From: an uncultured Alistipes sp.
GTDB lineage: Bacteria > Bacteroidota > Bacteroidia > Bacteroidales > Rikenellaceae
Length of the DNA stretch: 7,903 nt
NCBI GenBank assembly: GCA_947178455.1
Contig: CAMWYI010000084.1
Span: 1-7,903 of the forward strand
Direction of reading: 5' to 3'
Position numbers and translations under genes: made by a program. Under the pieces are notes generated by a model. That model ran no database searches and was not told where the DNA came from. It saw only the letters and a program-made list of their open reading frames with translations. Positions within the stretch are counted from its first letter, which is position 1. Each line of letters opens with the position of its first letter. Below, piece by piece: positions 4,976 through 7,903 of the stretch.

Positions 4976-7573
4976 TTAGTTGTTTTCTGTGTTGTCCATG
5001 GTTGCGGAAGCATCCGATCCGGCAGTCTGCGTCGTATCGCTGTCCGACGGAGCGACTTGGCCCTCCGCCGATGCGTTTTCGGCACCGTCGGCTGTCTCTT
5101 CCTCCTCCACGTGCGGCACGGCCATGACGGAAGCGATAGCGTCGCCCTCGCGCAAGTTGATAATCCGCACGCCCTGCGTCGCACGACCGGCCACGCGAAT
5201 CTGCGACACGGCGGTGCGAATCGTGAGGCCCGAACGGTTGATGATCATCAAATCGTTGTCGTCCGTAACAGCCTGAATCGAAATCAGTTTGCCCGTCTTT
5301 TCGGTCACGTTGATAGTCTTGACACCCTTGCCGCCGCGATTCGTAATGCGATACTCGTCCAAATCGGTGCGTTTGCCGTAACCGTTTTCGCTCAACACGA
5401 GCACGTCCTGCTTCGAATCGGGTTCGACACAAATCATGCCTACCACCTCGTCGTCGTCCTCGATAGAGATACCGCGCACACCGGCACCGACGCGACCGAT
5501 AGGACGCACGGTCGATTCGTTGAAACGAATCGCCTTGCCCGCTTTGGCTGCAATCAGCACTTCGGCCTGTCCGCTGGTGAGTTTGGCCTCGATCAACTGG
5601 TCGCCCTCGCGAATGACGATAGCGTTGACACCGTTCTGACGCGGACGCGAATAGGCTTCGAGTTTGGTCTTCTTAATCGTACCATCCTTGGTGCACATGA
5701 TGATGTAGTTGCTGTTCACGTACTCCGCGTCGTTCAGACGTTTGACGTTGATATAGGCACGCACTTTGTCGTCGGGCTCGATTTGAATGACATTCTGAAT
5801 GGCGCGGCCCTTCGACGAACGGGTGCCTTCGGGAATCTCGTAGACTTTGAGCCAATAACAGCGTCCCTTTTCGGTGAAGAACAACATCGTATTGTGCATC
5901 GACGCGACGTAGATGTGTTCGATGAAGTCCTCGTCGCGCGTGGCACTGCCCTTGACGCCGACGCCACCGCGATTTTGCGTGCGGTACTCGGTCAACGGCG
6001 TGCGCTTGATGTAACCCATGTGCGAAATGGTGATGACGACATCTTCGTCGGCGTAGAAATCTTCGGGGTTGAACTCTTCCGAAGCGTAAACGATTTCCGT
6101 GCGCCGTTCGTCGCCGTATTTCGCTTTGATTTCGAGCAACTCGTCCTTGACAATCTGCATCTGCAACGATTCGTTTTCCAGAATCTCCTGCAAATGGGCA
6201 ATCAGTTTCATCAACTCGTCGCGTTCGGCGACCAGCTTGCCGTGTTCCAGTCCGGTCAAGGCGCGCAGACGCATCTCGATGATGGCCGAAGCCTGAATAT
6301 CGCTCAACGAGAAACGCTCCATCATGGTCTGTTTGGCGATGTCGGGCGTCTGCGACGAGCGAATGATATGCACGATTTCGTCGATGTTGTCCTGCGCAAT
6401 CAACAGACCCTGCACGATGTGCAGGCGTTCTTCGGCCTTGCGTTTGTCGAAACGCGCACGGCGCACGATAACGTCGTGACGGTGGTCGATGAAGTGCTTG
6501 ATCAAATCGCGCATCGACAACAGATACGGACGACCGTTGACCAGCGCGATGTTATTGACGGCGAACGACGACTGCAACTGCGTATTCTTGAACAGATTGT
6601 TCAGCACTACGCTTGCGACGGCATCGTGTTTCAAAATCACGACAATCCGCAGACCGTTGCGGTCCGATTCGTCGTTGATGTACGAAATACCCTCGATTTT
6701 CTTCTCGTTGATCATGTCGGCGATTTTCTTAATCATCTCCGCCTTGTTGATCATGTAGGGAATTTCCGTGATGACGATGCACTCGCGACCGCTCGGCGTA
6801 TGCTCGATTTCGGTCTTGGCACGCATGATGACGCGGCCGCGACCGGTCAGCATGGCCTCTTTCACCCCTTCGTAACCGTAAATGAGACCGCCCGTCGGGA
6901 AGTCGGGGCCCTTGACGTAGTGCAACAACTCCTCGCCCGTGATTTCGGGATTGTCCACGTAAGCGCAGCAGGCGTCGACCACCTCGCTCAAATTGTGCGG
7001 CGCCATGTTGGTCGCCATACCGACGGCGATACCGCTGGCACCGTTGACGATGAGCAACGGAATTTTGGTCGGCAGAACGGTCGGTTCGGGAATCGTATCG
7101 TCGAAGTTCAACGTCCAGTCGATGGTCTCCTTGTCGATGTCGGCCATCACCTCGTCGGTGATTTTCTTCATGCGGGCCTCGGTGTAACGCATGGCCGCCG
7201 GAGAGTCGCCGTCCATCGAACCGAAGTTGCCCTGACCGTCGACCAACGGATAACGCATGGCCCAATCCTGCGCCAAACGCACCATTGCGTCGTAAACCGA
7301 CGAGTCACCGTGCGGGTGGAACTTACCGAGCACGTCGCCGACGATACGGGCCGACTTACGCGTGGGTTTATCGGAGTAAAGGTTGAGCTCGGCGCTCATA
7401 TCGTAGAGAATACGGCGGTGTACGGGTTTCAAGCCGTCGCGCACGTCGGGCAGGGCGCGCGAAACGATGACCGACATCGAATAGTCGATGTACGCCGTCT
7501 TCATCTGTTCTTCGATGTTGATAGGGATGATACGCCCCGTCAAACCGGCATTTTTTTCTTCTTCCGTAAGCAT
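4976..7573 (-). CDS. gyrA: DNA gyrase subunit A
   Basis: GyrA forms the breakage-reunion core and the DNA-wrapping domain of gyrase, working with GyrB. The 865-residue product is full length. The N-terminal part has the family start IIPINIEEQMKTAYIDYSMS and LPDVRDGLKPVHRR. The quinolone-resistance region GKFHPHGDSSVYD has Ser91 and Asp95, equivalent to E. coli Ser83 and Asp87, so it is wild-type-like. The catalytic pair Arg129-Tyr130 lies in AAMRYTEAR. The C-terminal beta-pinwheel runs from about 511 to 822. Its GyrA-box position reads QNRGGVG (533-539), with a second similar motif TNRGGKG (744-750). These motifs and the wrapping domain argue for GyrA rather than ParC. The protein ends in an acidic, low-complexity tail (823-865). 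The ATG at 7573 lies about 27 bases inside a transcript from the promoter at 7607-7638. A 12-bp gap leads to the TPR gene. Confidence 0.97.
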   Translation of the reverse strand: MLTEEEKNAGLTGRIIPINIEEQMKTAYIDYSMSVIVSRALPDVRDGLKPVHRRILYDMSAELNLYSDKPTRKSARIVGDVLGKFHPHGDSSVYDAMVRLAQDWAMRYPLVDGQGNFGSMDGDSPAAMRYTEARMKKITDEVMADIDKETIDWTLNFDDTIPEPTVLPTKIPLLIVNGASGIAVGMATNMAPHNLSEVVDACCAYVDNPEITGEELLHYVKGPDFPTGGLIYGYEGVKEAMLTGRGRVIMRAKTEIEHTPSGRECIVITEIPYMINKAEMIKKIADMINEKKIEGISYINDESDRNGLRIVVILKHDAVASVVLNNLFKNTQLQSSFAVNNIALVNGRPYLLSMRDLIKHFIDHRHDVIVRRARFDKRKAEERLHIVQGLLIAQDNIDEIVHIIRSSQTPDIAKQTMMERFSLSDIQASAIIEMRLRALTGLEHGKLVAERDELMKLIAHLQEILENESLQMQIVKDELLEIKAKYGDERRTEIVYASEEFNPEDFYADEDVVITISHMGYIKRTPLTEYRTQNRGGVGVKGSATRDEDFIEHIYVASMHNTMLFFTEKGRCYWLKVYEIPEGTRSSKGRAIQNVIQIEPDDKVRAYINVKRLNDAEYVNSNYIIMCTKDGTIKKTKLEAYSRPRQNGVNAIVIREGDQLIEAKLTSGQAEVLIAAKAGKAIRFNESTVRPIGRVGAGVRGISIEDDDEVVGMICVEPDSKQDVLVLSENGYGKRTDLDEYRITNRGGKGVKTINVTEKTGKLISIQAVTDDNDLMIINRSGLTIRTAVSQIRVAGRATQGVRIINLREGDAIASVMAVPHVEEEETADGAENASAEGQVAPSDSDTTQTAGSDASATMDNTENN

Positions 7574-7606
7574 TTGCTACTTTGGGTTTACGTCGTTATT
7601 AACGAA

Positions 7607-7638
7607 CAAAAATACGATTTATTTTCGATTTGAGCAAC
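7607..7638 (-). promoter_or_regulatory. gyrA promoter (Bacteroidota -33/-7 type)
   Basis: On the - strand TATTTTTG (7614-7607) matches the -7 consensus TAnnTTTG exactly. GTTG (7638-7635) is one mismatch from the -33 box TTTG, and the spacer is 20 bp, as expected. Transcription should start near 7600, giving a leader of about 27 nt. The small palindrome CGTTATTAACG (7594-7604) lies over the predicted start and could be an operator, but it is short and may be chance. Confidence 0.72.
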
Positions 7639-7724
7639 TCCGCAATCGGAAAAACGCACGGTCTGTCGCAACATTTTTCGGCAAACGGTCGTTTTTGCCC
7701 TTTTTCGGGCGATTTCGCAGCACG

Positions 7725-7754
7725 AAAAAAATCTCCCGACCGACTGTCGGGAGA
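7725..7754 (-). terminator. Intrinsic terminator of an upstream - strand gene
   Basis: Read on the - strand, a perfect 9-bp stem TCTCCCGAC/GTCGGGAGA (7754-7746 with 7740-7732) with a 5-base loop is followed by seven T's (7731-7725). On the + strand no T-run follows. It therefore ends a transcript coming from the right edge and separates it from the gyrA promoter about 90 bp downstream. Confidence 0.85.
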
Positions 7755-7813
7755 AATTCGGGTTGCGGCGATGCGCGAACCCACGAAAACCGCCTTTTTC
7801 AAGGCAGCAGCTA

Positions 7814-7903
7814 TCAACGAAAATCTATCAACTCGTAAGCGGGATAATCCGCCGCACGACAAACGGGGAACGGTGCCGCGGATTTCGCGAACGACCGGAT
7901 AAC
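7814..7903 (-). CDS. Possible C-terminal end of an unidentified protein (runs off the right edge)
   Basis: One - strand frame is open from the window edge to a TGA at 7816-7814. Its 29 residues end in CRAADYPAYELIDFR. The stop falls about 60 bp before the - strand terminator at 7725-7754, where a gene end is expected. Another - strand frame also stays open here but runs through the terminator hairpin, and a third ends in an Arg-rich peptide, so this frame is the best of the three. I do not recognise the protein. The fragment is too short for certainty. Confidence 0.35.
   Translation of the reverse strand, partial: VIRSFAKSAAPFPVCRAADYPAYELIDFR

Noticed and set aside
4976..7573. Possibility that the gyrA call is really parC (topoisomerase IV)
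   Set aside because: GyrA-box-type motifs in a full pinwheel domain and the family N-terminus favour GyrA.
4109..7633. 1174-codon open frame on the + strand, antisense to gyrA and part of the TPR gene
   Set aside because: It is codon-register-aligned with gyrA and the TPR gene (their 12-bp gap keeps the register), so only sense codons TTA, CTA and TCA would break it, and these are avoided here. The protein shows no family features, while both sense genes are unmistakable.
7680..7705. Hairpin GGCAAA/TTTGCC followed by CTTTTT on the + strand
   Set aside because: It has a weak 6-bp stem with an 8-base loop, and no + strand gene lies upstream for it to terminate.
7599..7862. Open - strand and + strand frames in the gyrA upstream region (also 7630-7902 on +)
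   Set aside because: They cross the terminator at 7725-7754 and the gyrA promoter, and have no recognisable protein features.
1..7903. Search for a novel accessory system, CRISPR array, tRNA/rRNA or insertion sequence
   Set aside because: All long regions are explained by conserved housekeeping genes, and no tandem repeats, transposase motifs or RNA gene signatures were seen.

Overview
This window carries chromosomal housekeeping genes from a Bacteroidota bacterium. It is most likely a GC-rich member of the Bacteroidales, with an Alistipes/Rikenellaceae-like flavour. This assignment rests on my recollection of protein style (GyrB, GyrA, UvrB and Udk), on TAnnTTTG-type -7 promoter elements, on the lack of Shine-Dalgarno sequences before the start codons, and on strong use of G/C-ending codons. 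No database search was possible, so the genus is an inference.

Layout, left to right. Positions 1-68 are not genomic. They read as an Illumina Nextera i7 (P7) adapter with an index and the Tn5 mosaic end, so the left edge is a contig end made by adapter read-through. Positions 69-624 are the C-terminal part of gyrB (DNA gyrase subunit B, + strand), closed by a strong hairpin terminator at 630-665. Next on the + strand are udk (uridine kinase, 681-1304) and uvrB (excision nuclease subunit B, 1484-3529). uvrB has a clear -7 element and an SOS-box-like palindrome upstream. A 78-bp convergent intergenic region holds a bidirectional terminator. On the - strand, gyrA (7573-4976) is followed 12 bp later by a gene for an exported TPR protein (4963-3608), which looks like a two-gene operon. 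The gyrA promoter lies at about 7607-7638. Further right is a - strand terminator (7725-7754), and the last ~90 bases may hold the 3' end of another - strand gene.

How the genes relate: both gyrase subunits are encoded here, on opposite strands and pointing toward each other, about 4.3 kb apart (gyrB stop to gyrA stop). The pyrimidine salvage gene udk and the repair gene uvrB lie between them and follow gyrB in its direction. The role of the exported TPR protein beside gyrA is unknown. I found no mobile element, CRISPR array, RNA gene or new multi-gene system. The points worth a second look are the adapter artefact, the uvrB upstream region, the gyrA-TPR pairing and the divergent GyrA boxes.
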